Positions 45,376-58,046 of a stretch of 64,000 nucleotides of DNA are shown one piece after another. The notes beneath the pieces were generated by a model that saw only the letters and a program-made list of their open reading frames with translations, had not been told where the DNA came from and did not search any database. Positions within the stretch are counted from its first letter, which is position 1; each line of letters begins with the position of its first letter. The position numbers and the translations under genes were made by a program. This stretch comes from Ascaphus truei (taxonomy: Eukaryota > Chordata > Amphibia > Anura > Ascaphidae): contig CM071579.1 of assembly GCA_036426205.1 (NCBI GenBank), positions 15,259,576-15,323,575 on the forward strand. Reading direction: 5' to 3'.

Positions 45376-47935
45376 GGGGTGGGGGTAAGTGTGGGAGATG
45401 TATGGGCCTGGACGGAGGGGGGATGTGGGAGACGTATGGGCCTGGAAAGGGAGGGGGGGGTAAGTGTGGGAGATGTATGGGCACTGGGGTGAGCGGGAGG
45501 GGGGAGTGAGGAGATGATGATGGCCTGGATGGTGGGCCGGCGCCGCATGCGGGGGACAAGCTCTCCCTGCTTGTCTTCTTTGGCACCCTTTATTTAGTAT
45601 TTCATTAATCTTGCCTTCGCGTTGTTTCTGCTTTTCCGATTTCCTTCCTTTTTTGCCTCCCTGCTTCCCTTTTTGGCTACTTTTTCGTCCTTTTCTCCGC
45701 GGCTTCTTGCCCATCATGGGCCGATTCCTTATTTCTCCCCTTCGTCATTCTCTATCGAATCTTTTGTCTCCTGTATTACCTCTTTATCCTCTGCTCCTCC
45801 CTTTGTTTTTTTCGCATCCCCTTTGGTTTCTTTCCGCTAATTCCTTCCTCCTTCATTTTCTCGCCCAACCCTCTATTGTTCCTTTTACTTTGCTCCTTTC
45901 AATTCCTAGTCTCCTTTTGTATGCCTCGCGTCCGGCTTTTATTCATCCTACTCTGGAGATGGGGGGGGGGGTTTGTGTGTGGAGAAGTGTATTTGGGGCC
46001 CCGGATGGGTGGGGGGGGAAGTGTTGGCAGAATGTATGGGCTGGATGGGTGGGTGGGGGGGGCGAGATGTTGATGGAGATGGATGGGCCGGAATGGTGGG
46101 TAGGGGGGGAGGAAGTGTTGGGGATGAAATGTAATGGGCGCTGGGCAGGGTGATAGGAGGGGTTGTGGAAGACGGCATGAGGGGTGGGAAGGGAAGATTG
46201 TTTAATGGGGCCTGATGACTGGGGGGGGGGGGGGTAATGGTGGGAGATGTATGGCCTGGAATGGGTGCGGGGGGGGGTAACTTGTTAATAAGTGTGGAGA
46301 GTAATTGTGGGGGCGGGGTGGGTGGTGGGGGGGGGGGGTTCGGGGAGTAGGTGGAGAAAGGGCGGCGCTTGCTGGTGCTTTGGGGACGGGGGGATAGTGT
46401 TTGGGAGTAATGTATAAGGCCTGGTACGTGGGAAGGGGGGGGGGAGGACGAGTTGAGAAAATGTATGGGACCCCTGGAGGGGGGGATGGTGGGAGACGTA
46501 ATGGGCTCTGGAAAAGGGAAGGGGGGGGTAAGTGTGGGAGATGTTAGATAATGGCTGGACATGGGATTGGGTGGGGGGGGGGGTTGGTAAGTTGGAGACT
46601 GAGGGGCCGGTGGTGTAGGGGGTGGTGTTCTTTTTAGTGTGGGAGATGTATGGGCTGATTGGGTTGGGGGGGGGGGGTAGTTTTGTGGGAGAGCATGTCA
46701 CATTGGCGCCCTAAGAATGGGTGGGGGGGGGGGTAAGTGTGGGGATAGTTATGGGACCTAGATGGGTGGGGGGGGAGCGCAGAAGTGTATGCGGAAAGGT
46801 AGGGCACGGGATGGTGGGGGGGGAGGGTGGATGGTAAGATGTGGAGATGGTAGGGCCTCTGGATTGGATGGGTTGGGGGGGGGAGAGGTATGGAAAAGGT
46901 ATGGGACTGACAGAGGGTGCTGGGCGGGGGGGGGAAAGGGCGCTGTTGCCAGAGATTCTAGAAGGCCTGGATGGGTGGGGGGGTAAGTGTGGGAGAGGAG
47001 ATGTATGGGCCTGCGGATGGGTGCGGGGGGGGGGGAGTGTTGGTGGAGATGTTATGGGCCTCCTGGATGGTTGGGGGGGCGGGGGAAGGGTTGGAGATGT
47101 ATGGGCCTGTAATGGGTGAGGGGTAAGGTGCAGGAAGGTGTATGGGACTGGAATGGGTGCCGGAGACGAGAGGGGGCGCGAAAGAGTGTTGGATGTATGG
47201 AGCATAGGATGGCGTGAGGGGGGGGGAGTAGGGACGAGATGTTATGGGCCTGGATGGGTGCCGGGGGGGGGGAGTGTGGGGTGGGGGGGGCTGGGGAGTG
47301 TGGGAGATGTATGGGCCTGGATGGGTGGGGGGGGGTGTGGGCGATGTCTGGGCCGGATGGGTGAGGGGGGGAGTGTGAGAGTGGGAGGGGGAGGGTGATG
47401 GGGGGGGGGGGGGCGGGGGAGGGGGGGAGATGGGAGGGGACTGGGTGTGGGGGGGGGGGAGGGGGGGAGATGAGATGTATGGGACTGGAGGGGTGGATGG
47501 GGGCGGGGGGAAGGGGGAGAGTAGGGATGGATGGGGGGGGGGGGGGTTTAAGGGTGGGAGAGGGATGGGCCTGCGACCTGGAGGGGTGGGGGGTAAGTGT
47601 GGGAGATGTATGGGCCTGGATGGGTGGGGGGGGGAGTGGTGGAGATGTATGGGCCTGGATGGGTGGGGGGGGGGGGGGGGGGGGGAGTGTGGGAGATGTA
47701 TGGGCCTGGATGGGGGGGGGGGGGAAGGGGGGGGTGGGGGTAAGTGTGGGCGAGGTTATGGGCTGGATGGGTGGGGGGGTGGATGGTGGGAGATTGTATG
47801 GGCCGGATAAGGAAGAGGGGGGGGGGGAGAGAGTGGGATATGTGGTGGCCGGATGGAGGGGGGAGAGTGGGAGATGTATGGGCCTGGATGGAGGGGGGGC
47901 GGGGAGAGGGAGAATGTGGGAGATGTCGATGGGGG
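45376..47935. repeat. G-rich minisatellite of about 40 bp, split by a pyrimidine-rich segment
   Basis: The unit is roughly GGGTGGGGGGGGTAAGTGTG then GGAGATGTATGGGCCTGGAT. It occupies 45376-45545 and 45955-47935. Runs of 8-20 G recur in nearly every unit on the plus strand. Unit lengths vary widely through indels, probably partly sequencing error. The long Pro-rich minus-strand and Gly-rich plus-strand frames are artefacts. Confidence 0.9.
45546..45954 (-). other. pyrimidine-rich segment inside the G-rich array
   Basis: This 0.4 kb is C/T-rich on the plus strand and unlike the array on either side. The minus strand opens MMGKKPRRKGRKSSQKGKQG and further Lys-rich text before running into the array. 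A basic start could be part of a retroelement ORF1, but I cannot name a family. It may be a separate insertion. Confidence 0.35.
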
Positions 47936-48189
47936 GAGTAGTGTGCTTTAGGGCAGACCAGGCAATAGCATATACGTTGGCATACAGATTTGTGAACTTA
48001 CCCAAGTTCAGTTTACAAATTTACAGTATTTCCCTAAATATTGAAAAGTAAAAAAATGTGCGAAAAGTGTTTGAAAAATGTTCTATATAACTTTAAAGCC
48101 TCAAAAAATCTGTGCAAAATTGACAAATATTTAATCAACATTGTTGTGGCGAATTAAAATGGAAAGGTTACTACTTTTTTTAGCGCTAG

Positions 48190-49370
48190 TTGTTTCAGGT
48201 GGGGTCGGCCATGTGTGGGTGTGTCGTATGAACAGGTGTGTGTCGCCTCATTGTGTGTATGTATGCCTGTGTGTGTTGTGTGTGTGTCTGCTATGGTCGG
48301 GTAGTTGGGTGTGTGCCTGCAGTATGTGTGTGCTGCTTGATGGGTGTGTGTGAGTATCGCCTCGTGTGTGTTTTGTTGTGCGGTGTGGGTGGTTGTGTGA
48401 ATATGTTGGGTGTGACAAGTTGACCTCTGTGTTTGCTGCCTGTTTTGTAGCATGTGTGGTGTGTAGGGGGTTGTGGGTTGTGTGAGGGGTGAGGTGTGTG
48501 TGGGTGCTGAGTGGTTCGTGGTGTGTGTGGTGGTGTGTTGTGTGTGTGTTTGTGTGGTGTGTGGGGTCTGGATATACTAGATGTGTTGTGTGGGTGTGTG
48601 CATGAATAGTTGTGGTGGTGTGGTGTTGCATTGTATTTGTGTGGGTTATGTATATGTATGGCGTGTGGACTTCTTGGTATGGTGTGTGGTATATCGACTA
48701 TGTGTGTGTTGTTTATGGGTGCTGGGTGCTGGATGTGTCTGAATCTGTGTTTGGTGGTGTGTGTGTTGTGGTTGTGGGTATGTGTGTGAAGGTGCTTATG
48801 TTTGGAGATATGGTGTGTAATGCGTTGTGTATGAGTTTGCGTGTGGGTGGGTGCTGTTGTGTGAGTGGTGTGTGTGGTGATGTGTGTGATGTGTGTAGTG
48901 TTGGGTGTTGTGTGTGGGAATGATGACTAGTGTGTGGCGGGTTTTGCATGACTCTGTGGTGGGTGTGCCTGCCTCTGGTAGGGGTGTGTGCTGCATCCGT
49001 GTCCTGGTTGTGCCTGAAGTGTGGTGTGTGTGAGGGTATGGTGTGTATATGAAGTGTGTGGGTGTATGAATGTGGTGTGTTGTGTGTGTGTGCAGCGCTT
49101 GTGGTGTGTCGACTGAGTGTCATTGTCGTTTAGTGATGTGAAGCATTGTGTGTGTGGTGTAGTCGTTCGTCGGGGCTGTGTTGTGTGACTGGTGAATATG
49201 TGTTGTGTATGATAAGTGCCATCAGAATATGTGTGTGGGTGTGTGTTGTGTGTATGTGTGGTGTCTGTCTGTGTGTGTGTGTGTTGGGTGTGTGTGTTGT
49301 GTCTGCCGGTGTGTGTGTGTGCCTGGCTGCCTCTGTGTGTGTGTCTGCCTCTGTGTGTGTGTGTGCCTGA
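48190..49370. repeat. TG-rich degenerate repeat
   Basis: About 1.2 kb of GTGTGTG tracts broken by short variants such as GTGCCTGCCTCTGTG and GTGTATGTGTGG, with no fixed unit. The minus strand is CA/CACA-rich, which gives His-Thr open frames that are not genes. Confidence 0.85.
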
Positions 49371-49384
49371 CCCTACCTTCTTTA

Positions 49385-50549
49385 CAACGCAATGATTTTT
49401 CCCCATGAAAACCCTGTAGGGCGCCAGCAAAGAAGTTTCACTTCAAAAATACTCTTATGTTTTAATCTGCCAAGGCCAACTTTCTTATAGCAAGTAAACT
49501 GAAAGATTATAAGGAGCGTGTTTACGATCATATGTCAGGCACCCTAGTCATTGCATTATATCACTCTAATGAGTTCTTTTGTAATGGAATTATTCATTAT
49601 ACACCAGTTTATGTACCATTTTGTGAGAATGAGAAAAATGAAATAAAAGAAAAAGAATGTTCTTTGGAAAAACAATAAAATATCCAGTTTAGACCCTCAA
49701 GCTTTGTGTCCCTTTATGAATGACGACTTTGGATGTTACAGAGTTATTTAGTTGCATAAACGTTACAATGCTGCACAATCATATTAGATTAAAAAAAAGG
49801 ATAACCATCTGGTCCAATATCTTTGTTCTTTTGTCCTTCGTTTGCCCCAAAGGTAATGTAACAAGAAGCCGAGTCCTTTGGTTTGCAGCTATTAAAACCG
49901 CAAACATGTTCTCTGTAAGTTGTGTTATTTGTTAATAACAGCAGTAAGGTGCCGGCTGTTCTGATAAACCAGCATGTTGCACATGTTATTATTAGTATAT
50001 ATACAGTATATATATATATTTTAAAGCAAGATTTGTTAGAAAAGGTGTTTTATAGGCTTACGTACAATATTTTTTAAGTCACTGTTTTATTTCAGTCTTA
50101 TGTGAACTTATAAAACATCAAATTGAGGTTAATAAAGAAGTAAAAATGCATTGAACAGTGCACTAAATTAATACATACAAGACAATACAACAGCATTAAT
50201 ATTTTATCATAAGGTACGTATATTTCATACCAAGTGTGTACTTTTTTAAATTCTACTGTAAATTGTAACCAGTATGAGAGCCCATGAGCCATTTCATGTG
50301 TCCTGAAGGAACTCATATGCAGAATTTTGAGCGACCAACTGTGAGTCCTTAATGACACAATGAAATACTAGTACATTATAAATGTGCATATGTGATTGAA
50401 TGACATTGACCTGTACATTACAATGGCATGTCCCGGGTGTAAACACACTTATCATTGGCACATTCCAACACACAGTAGAAACGTCTCTGCTCTTCTTCCC
50501 TCTGACTTACAATAAATGGCTGAGATTATGTCATATTCCTCTATTACAG
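49385..50549. other. intronic sequence before LUZP2 exon C
   Basis: Ordinary AT-rich intron with a short TA run at about 49995-50020. The acceptor CTATTACAG lies at 50541-50549. Confidence 0.4.
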
Positions 50550-50624
50550 GCACAGCAACTAACTGATCTGGAACAAAAACTAACCGTGGCAAAGAATGAG
50601 ATGGAAAAAGCATCCCTTGATAAA
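50550..50624 (+). CDS. LUZP2: LUZP2 coding exon C (25 codons)
   Basis: The exon follows CCTCTATTACAG and precedes GTAACC. It is 75 bp, phase 0 at both ends, and translates as AQQLTDLEQKLTVAKNEMEK then ASLDK. Leu/Ala spacing is that of a coiled coil. It joins in frame to exon B (...LVSK-AQQLT) across a 21,676-bp intron. The donor GTAACC is weaker than those of exons A and B. Confidence 0.93.
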
Positions 50625-51015
50625 GTAACCGTATATTGCAACACGTACTTTTTTGAGACCAGCTCGTATGCCATCAATGTGTAGATGAACTAGTTTTAAA
50701 TGTGTTGATTAAATATGGGTGTTACTGGGACTTCCTGGGATAGTGATGAGAATAATTAACCTACAGTATACAGTACTGTACATCCATGTATATATTCTTG
50801 AGCTTGCTTGTACTGACAGATATGTGTGGTTGATTTCAAGTGCTGGTTGTTTAAAGTGTGTGCAGTTAGAACCAGAAGCAGTTGTTTAAAGTGCTGGTTG
50901 TTTAAAGTGTGTGCAGTTAAAACCAGAAGCAGTTTGAACAAGGAAGGGGTTAAACAAGGTATAGTTATTGAAATACAGTTTACTGTTAGTACTTCTAAAC
51001 TTCATTGTTGCTAGA

Positions 51016-51990
51016 ATGAGCAGGATTGAAAATGCCACTCAATGCACATCTTGCCACATGTATGTGCACTTGGAGCAGCTGTTCCAAGGAGCATACCGCT
51101 GTGAGAGGTGTGAGCGGGGGTCTCTTTAGAGTCAGAGATTGCTGATCTGAAGAGGCAACTTGCAATATTGAGGGACATTGGCAATCTTGAAAGGGAATTA
51201 GAGCTCACTGAGCAGGCCCTTGCTTCGACTAGTGGTGCAGATGGTGGCGCTGTTAGTGAGGAGCAGGTAGGTAGCTTGGTTGCTGTTAGTGAGGAGCAGG
51301 TAGGTAGCTGGGTGACAGTTAGAAGGGGAAGCAGGGGCAATAGGGAGAGGCAGGTCCTTTCTGAGCTGACACATCCCAATAGATTTGCCATGTTGAGTGA
51401 AGATATTGGGAGTGTTGGGGCAGAAATGGCAAGGCTGGGGGAGACTAATTCCTCTTGCAGCCAGGAGAATAGTTCCTCCAGCACAGAGGGGACTCAGGAT
51501 GCTATGATACAAAGAAAGATTGTGGTGGTAGGGGACTCCATTATTAGGAAGGTAGATAGGGCAATCTGTTGCCAGGACCGCATGAACCGAACAGTTTGTT
51601 GTCTCCCGGGTGCTCGGGTTCGGCACATTGTGGATCGGGTAGACAGATTGTTGGGGGGGGGGGAGCTGGGATTGACCCGGTGGTCTTGGTACATGTTGGC
51701 ACCAATGACAAAGTTAGAGAAAGATGGAGGGTTCATAAAAAATGATTACAGGGATCTAGGCCAAAAGCTTAAGGCAAGGACCTACTAAAAGGTAGTATTT
51801 TCTGAAATACTACCAGTGCCATGCGCTACCGCAGGGAGACAGTCAGAGATCAGGGAGGTTAATGCATGGCTAAGAAAGTGGTGCAGGAAGGAGGGGTTTG
51901 GGTTTTTAGAGCACTGGGACTCCTTTTCTGAGATGTGCTATCTATATCTTCTGTGCTAGGGGGGAGAATGCTAAAAAGGTTGGAGGAGAT
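51016..51990 (+). pseudogene. CR1-like ORF1 (zinc-finger and esterase-type)
   Basis: The ATG at 51016 opens MSRIENATQCTSCHMYVHLE and RCERCERG, a CxxC-type finger. After a frameshift near 51125 come a coiled coil (ESEIADLKRQLAILRDIGNL) and VVVGDSIIRKVDRAI with the GDS serine of the SGNH/esterase fold, then CCLPGARVRHIVDRVDRLLG. A second frameshift precedes VNAWLRKWCRKEGFGFLEHW. This layout is typical of CR1 ORF1, an RNA-binding retrotransposon protein. Confidence 0.8.
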
Positions 51991-52212
51991 TTTAAACTAG
52001 GTTGGAGGGGGGAGGGGAATGAAACAGATAATGAACTAAATGGAATAGATGAGGATACAAGGTGGTATGGATGTAGAATGGGGCAAGTGCAAGTTTGACA
52101 AGCAGTGAGACACCCATAGTAAATACAGATAATACTAGAAAACTTCTAAAGACTAAACAAAGTGGGCGCAGAAAGGAAGGAGCAGATAAGATAATAGTAC
52201 AGGCTGAAAAAA

Positions 52213-54905
52213 AAACTGAAATGCATGCTTGCTAATGCAAGAAGCCTGACAGATAAAATGGGGGAGCTTGAATTAATAGCTGCAAGGGAGCCGTATGATA
52301 TCATAGGCATTACTGAAACATGGTGGGATGAAACTCATGACTGGACAGTTAATTTAGAGGGTTATTCTCTTTTTCGGAAGGATCGAATAAATAGAAGGGG
52401 AGGTGGAGTATGTTTATATGTTAAATCGGATCTAAAACCTATTATAAGGGATGATGTCTATGAAGGTAATGATGAAAATGTAGAGACTTTGTGGATAGAA
52501 ATTAACAGTGGAGGTAAAAGTATAAAGAAAATGTTTGTGGGAATATGCTATAAACCACCAACTATCTGTGAGATTGAGGAAGCTAAAATACTTTTGCAAA
52601 TGGAGAAGGCATCAAAACTGGGTCATGTTTGCATAATGGGGGATTTTAATTATCCAGACATAGACTGGGGCAATGAGATTAGCGTTACAACAAAAGGGAA
52701 CAGGTTTTTGGGTGTGCTTAAAGACAATTATATGACCCAAATTATTGAGGAACCAACCAGGAGAGGCAGATTTTAATAAACTGAGGTCTAATCTAGTAGT
52801 AATATAATGGGATGATGTTTTTGCAGGGAAAATGTAGAAGATAAATGGGCAGTCTTTAAAACATTGTTAGAAAAGCACACTTATCAGTGTATACCCTTGG
52901 GTAATAAGTATAAAAGAAATAAGTCAAAACCAATGTGGCTAAATAAACAGGTAGGGGAGGAAATGGACAAGAAGAGGAAGGCGTTTAGATTCTTTAAGTC
53001 AGAAGGGACAGAGACATCGTATCAGAATTATAAGGAATGAAACAAAAATTGCAAAAGGGCAATCAAATTAGCAAAAATGGATAATGAAAAAAGCATTGCA
53101 ATAGAAAGTAAGGTCAACCCTAAAAAGTTCTTTAAGTATACCTTAATAACAAAAAAATGAGAAAAGAAAATATAGGACCCTTTCAGTGTGAGATGGGTAG
53201 GCAGATTATTGGAGATAAGGAAAAAGCTGAGGTATTAAACAAATTCTTTGCCTCAGTGTTTACCAGGGAAGAATCAAGTTCAATAGTAGTGCCGCAGGAG
53301 GAAGCCACAACCTCCATATTATTGAACAATTGGTTAACTGAGGAAGAAGTTCATAAGCGACTTGAAAAAATTAAAGTAAATAAGGCACCAGGCCCCGATG
53401 ACATACATCCAAGTGTTCTCAAGGAGTTAAGCTTAGTAATAGCAAAACCATTATATTTAATATTCAAGGACTCCATTTCCACAGGCTCAGTACCACAAGA
53501 TTGGCGTAAAGCAGATGTGGTGCCTATATTTAAAAAGGGAGCTAGATCACAACCGGGAAATTACAGATCTGTAAGCCTGACTTCAATAGTAGGGAAACTA
53601 CTTGAAGGTTTAATACGGGATAATATTCAGGAATACATAATGGAAAATAAAATTATTAGTAATAGTCAGCATGGATTTATGAAGGATAGATCTTGCCAAA
53701 CTAACCTTATTTGTTTCTTTGAGGAGGTAAGTAGGAATCTAGACCAGGGTAATGCCGTTGATGTGGTCTACTTAGATTTTGCAAAGGCTTTTGATACGGT
53801 TTCACACAAGAGGTTGGTGTACAAAATAAAGAAAGTTGGACTCAGTAATAATATATGCACCTGGATTGAAAACTGATTAAAGGACAGACAACAGAGGGTT
53901 GTCATAAATGGAACTTTTTTAGGTTGGGCTAAAGTCGTGAGTGGAGTACCTCAGAGATCGGTACTGGGACCCCTGCTTTTTAACTTGTTTATTAATGACT
54001 TTGAGGTTGGCATCGAGAGCAAAGTCTCCATCTTTGCTGATGATACTAAATTGTGTAAGGTAATAGAATCAGAGCAGGATGTAATTTCTCTTCAGAAGGA
54101 CTTGGAGAGACTGGAAACGTGGGCAGGTAAATGGCAGATGAGGTTTAATACAGATAAATGTAAGGTTATGCATTTGGGATACAAGAATAAAAAGGCGACT
54201 TACAAATTAAATGGAGATATATTGGGGGAATCCTTGATGGAGAAGGATTTAGGAGTGCTTGTAGACAGCAGGCTTAGCAATAGTGCCCAATGTCATGCAG
54301 TAGCTGCAAAGGCAAACAAGATCTTATCTTGCATCAAACGGGCAATGGATGGAAGGGAAGTAAACATTATTATGCCCCTTTACAAATCATTAGTAAGACC
54401 ACACCTTGAATATGGAGTACAATTTTGGGCACCAATCCTAAGAAAAGACATTATGGAACTAGAGAGAGTGCAGAGAAGAGCCACCAAATTAATAAAGGGG
54501 ATGGACATTCTAACTTATGAGGAGAGGCTAGCTAAATTAGATTTATTTACATTAGAAAAGAGGCGTCTAAGAGGGGATATGATAACTATATACAAATATA
54601 TTAAGGGACAATACAAGGAGCTTTCAAAAGAACTATTCATCCCAGGGCAGTACAAAGGACTCGGGCCATCCCTTAAGGTTGGAGGAAAGGAAATTTCACC
54701 AGCAACAAAGGAAAGGGTTCTTTACACTAAGGGCAGTTAAAATGTGGAATTCATTACCCATGGAGACTGTGATGGCAAATACAATAGATTTGTTCAAAAA
54801 AAGGTTGGACATATTTTTAGATGGGAAAGGTATACAGGGATATACCAAATAAGTATACATGGGAAGGATGTTGATCCAGGGATTAATCTGATTGCCAATT
54901 CTTGG
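52213..54905 (+). pseudogene. CR1-like ORF2 (endonuclease and reverse transcriptase)
   Basis: 52225-52776 carries the AP-like endonuclease: NARSL, ITETWWDE and MGDFNYPDIDW. Its last third is deleted near 52777. The RT runs 53157-54740 in one frame, broken by a TGA at 53874-53876 in place of an expected Trp codon. Motifs: KAPGPDDIHP, VVYLDFAKAFDTVSH, SGVPQRSVLGPLLFNLF and FADDTKL. The motif B Gly (PQG) is Arg here. A frameshift at 54740 precedes KMWNSLPMETV at the C-terminus. Confidence 0.88.
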
Positions 54906-55353
54906 AGTCAGGAAGGAATTAATTTTTCCCCTTAATGGGGTTTTTTGTTTGCCTTCCTCTGGATCAATAAGTATAGATATAGGATAAAGTATCTGTTGTC
55001 TAAATTTAGCATAGGTTGAACTTGATGGACGGAGATGTGGTATATGTGGTGCTCAGAATCAGACCGGTAACTTCTGTAACATAATTGTAATTGAGACCAT
55101 AAGCTTGGTGGTCTGGCGACGACGGAGTGCCCCTCAATAAAGCAATAATGCGTAATAGCTGTAGGGGAAGTGACAAGTGGAGTCAGTTGGGACAGCCACT
55201 GTGATGTACACAATAATCACCCTAACAGTATATAAATGAAGGAACTATGTCCATTGAATAGCAGGGTTTAGATAAGGCACATTGGCACTTTACCTGCGCA
55301 TCCGGGGGGCACTCTCAGGATCAGTAGCGTGCAGTCCATCAGATAAGAAGTCC

Positions 55354-55800
55354 AGAAGGGTAGTTGGTGTAGATAGAGCACAGCTGCAGACGCCCTGCAA
55401 TGTGAAGCAGGGAAAACAAAACCAGGCCACTCCGCAGTAGTATCAAAAAGTGTATTAAGCCAGCAAACACATACAGGGAACAAAAATAGAACAGATAGAA
55501 CGCACCTACGCGTTTCGTACAATAGTACTTTATCAAGATGAAGCAAGAGTAAAATAACAGCCTATTTATACCCACCATAAACACTTCTAATCAACTGGGT
55601 TGCGGCGTCATGCGCCGGCAGCTGCAAGCAGTCGCGGCAGAGTGACGCGCATTCACAGGGATCAGGGTGTATCAGGCAGTACACAGGGGCTGCCACGTGA
55701 CCTCCGTCGCATCATAGGGATGACATCATCAGCGTGCGGCACGTAGGCTAGTCACGCTGACGCAGCGTCCATCTCCATTAGTTCGGGATATGTCACGTGA
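55354..55800 (-). repeat. terminal repeat of PLE 3, left arm
   Basis: Minus strand: GATATGTCACGTGA-type text, GC-rich CAGCTGCCGGCGCATGACGC, TATAAATAGG (promoter-like, about 55567), the hammerhead-like core, then a CTTAATACACTTTTTGATAC tail. The mirror copy is 60040-60472. Confidence 0.65.
55504..55538 (-). ncRNA. hammerhead-like motif, U3/A8 type
   Basis: Minus strand reads TTGATAA, an extra A, stem II GTAC/GTAC with loop TATT, then GAAA and CGCGTAGG. Relative to CUGAUGA the changes are C3 to U and G8 to A, two positions that pair in the folded hammerhead. Stem II and GAAA are intact. Confidence 0.5.
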
Positions 55801-56572
55801 TCCTAATAGTTTTTTTACAACACAAAACTTTATTAGTGAAACATAATATATAATCAGACAGTAAAAAACCAAATCAATGGCTGCTTAATATGATTTCACA
55901 AACCGAGTTTTAACAAGAGACTCATTAGACCATTAAGTCACAGACTCCCAGTCTAGGTATAATATATATTATTGTAGAGATTTAATCTATATACTTTCAT
56001 TGAATAATATATTATAATAATAAACAGATACAATCACAATACTATACCCATTCCTGGGACCGAAGTAGAACCTTGCTAGTTCATGGAGGCTTGCAAAACA
56101 GATGTATATATAGTATTATTACATCATAATCAAAAACAGTTTGTAGAAATAAAAAGCTTGAAGTACAATATACATTTAAATTTATAATACATCTAAGAGA
56201 GGAGAAATATGATACCTATTAAGTGTCTTATATACTTTAATTAAGACATGAACACAGACTGGGATTGCATAACTAATATTAAGCAATACCAGACAATATT
56301 AATATAACTATGATCAATGAAGACCCATTTTATACCAAAATATATATACGAAATCAGTATAAAATTGGGATTAATGAAAAATTAATTAATTAGAAAATTA
56401 TTAAATTATTAAAGAAAAAATTGATTAATAGAATAAAGGTATAATCAATCAAAATTATTAAATTATTAATATTAATTTCATAATTGGTAAATACATTTAT
56501 TAATCAAAAAAGGGGGATTAAAATCAATTATTATGATATATTCATAAAGTTAACAAAATTAATAGTTAATAA

Positions 56573-58046
56573 TCATAAAAAATTACTTAGATCCCACTCT
56601 GTGTTCATACCCAGGGGTATTCTGGTCTTTAGGGTGAAAATCCAATAGGATTCACGTCTGTCTAGATACTTAGTCCTGTCACCACCTCTTGGGAGGATAG
56701 GTATTTTCTCAATTCCTTGAAATGAGAAGGAGTTAGTATTACCTAGTGAGCAATTATGGAAATGGTTAGACACTGGGTGATTCTGATCACCCATCCGTAT
56801 AAGACGTAAATGCTCTAAAATTCTGATTTTTAGACATCTTGTTGTTCTCCCGACATATTGTCGCCCACATCCACATTGCAGAAGGTAAATTACAAATGTG
56901 GAGTTGCAATTTATAAAGGATTTTATATTGTAATTTAAACCAGAATTAAATGAGCAAAATTGTTTGCCATTTTTCATTTTTGAACATACCTTGCAATGTG
57001 TGCAAGAGTATGTACCGAGGGGTAAATTGGGAACTGCTTTTTTGTCATCGTTAGATTCAAAGAGACTTGGGGATAGGCTATTGGACAAAGTTTTGGCTCG
57101 TTTATACACAACGTTGGGACCCAAAATGATGTGTGGTTTCAATACTGGATCTAGGGTCAGCACATTCCAGTGTTTTTTTAAGATATTTTTAATTATTGGT
57201 GCTTGTTTGCTATACGGGGTAATAAATGAGGGGCTAACATTGTCCCTATTCGGTCTTTGTTCTTTCCTCAACAGTAAACTTCTGTCTAAGTTGGATACTT
57301 CCTTTAATGATCTGTCCAGATCCGCTTTTTTGTAACCTCTATTGAGGAACCTTGAATATAGGTCATTTACTTGATGATTATAGTCAGACTCACTCGAGCA
57401 ATTTCTCCGAGCTCTGATGAATTGACTCTTGGGTATTCCCCGGAACATGTTTGAAGGATGACAGCTGCTGGGTCTCAGAAAAGTATTTCTGGAGTTGGGT
57501 TTCCGATATAGTGTAGTTTGAATGTTTAAAGTTGTGTCCACATATAGGCAGAGATCTAAATAATTAATGTGTTGTATATGAAACGAATAGGTGAAAGTGA
57601 GATTAAAGCTATTAGTGTTTAGTAATTAAATGAATTTGTGCAAAGTAGTGACGTCACCCTCCCAAACAAACAACAAATCATCGATATACCTCTTATAAAA
57701 TAAAATGTGCTCCCTATAAATGTTCAGGTCTCCAAAAACGTAGAACCGCTCCCACCAACCCATGAAAAGGTTGGCGTAGGAGGGGGCAAAGCTTGTCCCC
57801 ATCGCCGTTCCACGTGTTTGGAGATAATGAACCCCATTGAACAAAAAGAAATTGTGAGTGAGTAAAAAGTGAATAGCATCCAAAATAAAAGTGTTTTGTG
57901 CTGGTGATAAATCCGATTTATTTAAAAAATAATCCACAGCAGTCAAACCATGTTCGTGGGATATCACGGTGTATAAAGACGTAACGTCTAATGTCACCCA
58001 GAGTAGATTGCTTTTCCATTTAAAGCCCTCCAGTGTATTTATTAAA
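56573..58046 (-). pseudogene. PLE 3 reverse transcriptase and GIY-YIG endonuclease
   Basis: From the gap edge the minus strand encodes WVTLDVTSLYTVISHEHGLT (RT motif A), RGTAMGTSFAPSYANLFMG and FYKRYIDDLLFVW (catalytic YIDD). A TAA at 57626-57628 interrupts the frame, which then continues to 56573. The last 322 codons hold a Cys cluster (YSCTHCKVCSKMK) and VIYLLQCGCGRQYVGRTTRC with RILEH, the GIY-YIG endonuclease core. Apart from one stop and the missing N-terminus the protein is well preserved, about 490 codons visible. Confidence 0.9.

Noticed and set aside
45253..48051. Long proline-rich (minus) and glycine-rich (plus) open frames
   Set aside because: Both follow from the G-rich 40-bp array: poly-C reads as proline and poly-G as glycine. 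No domain or codon bias is present.
48141..49430. Cys/Val-rich and His/Thr-rich open frames
   Set aside because: Products of the TG-rich tract on the two strands.
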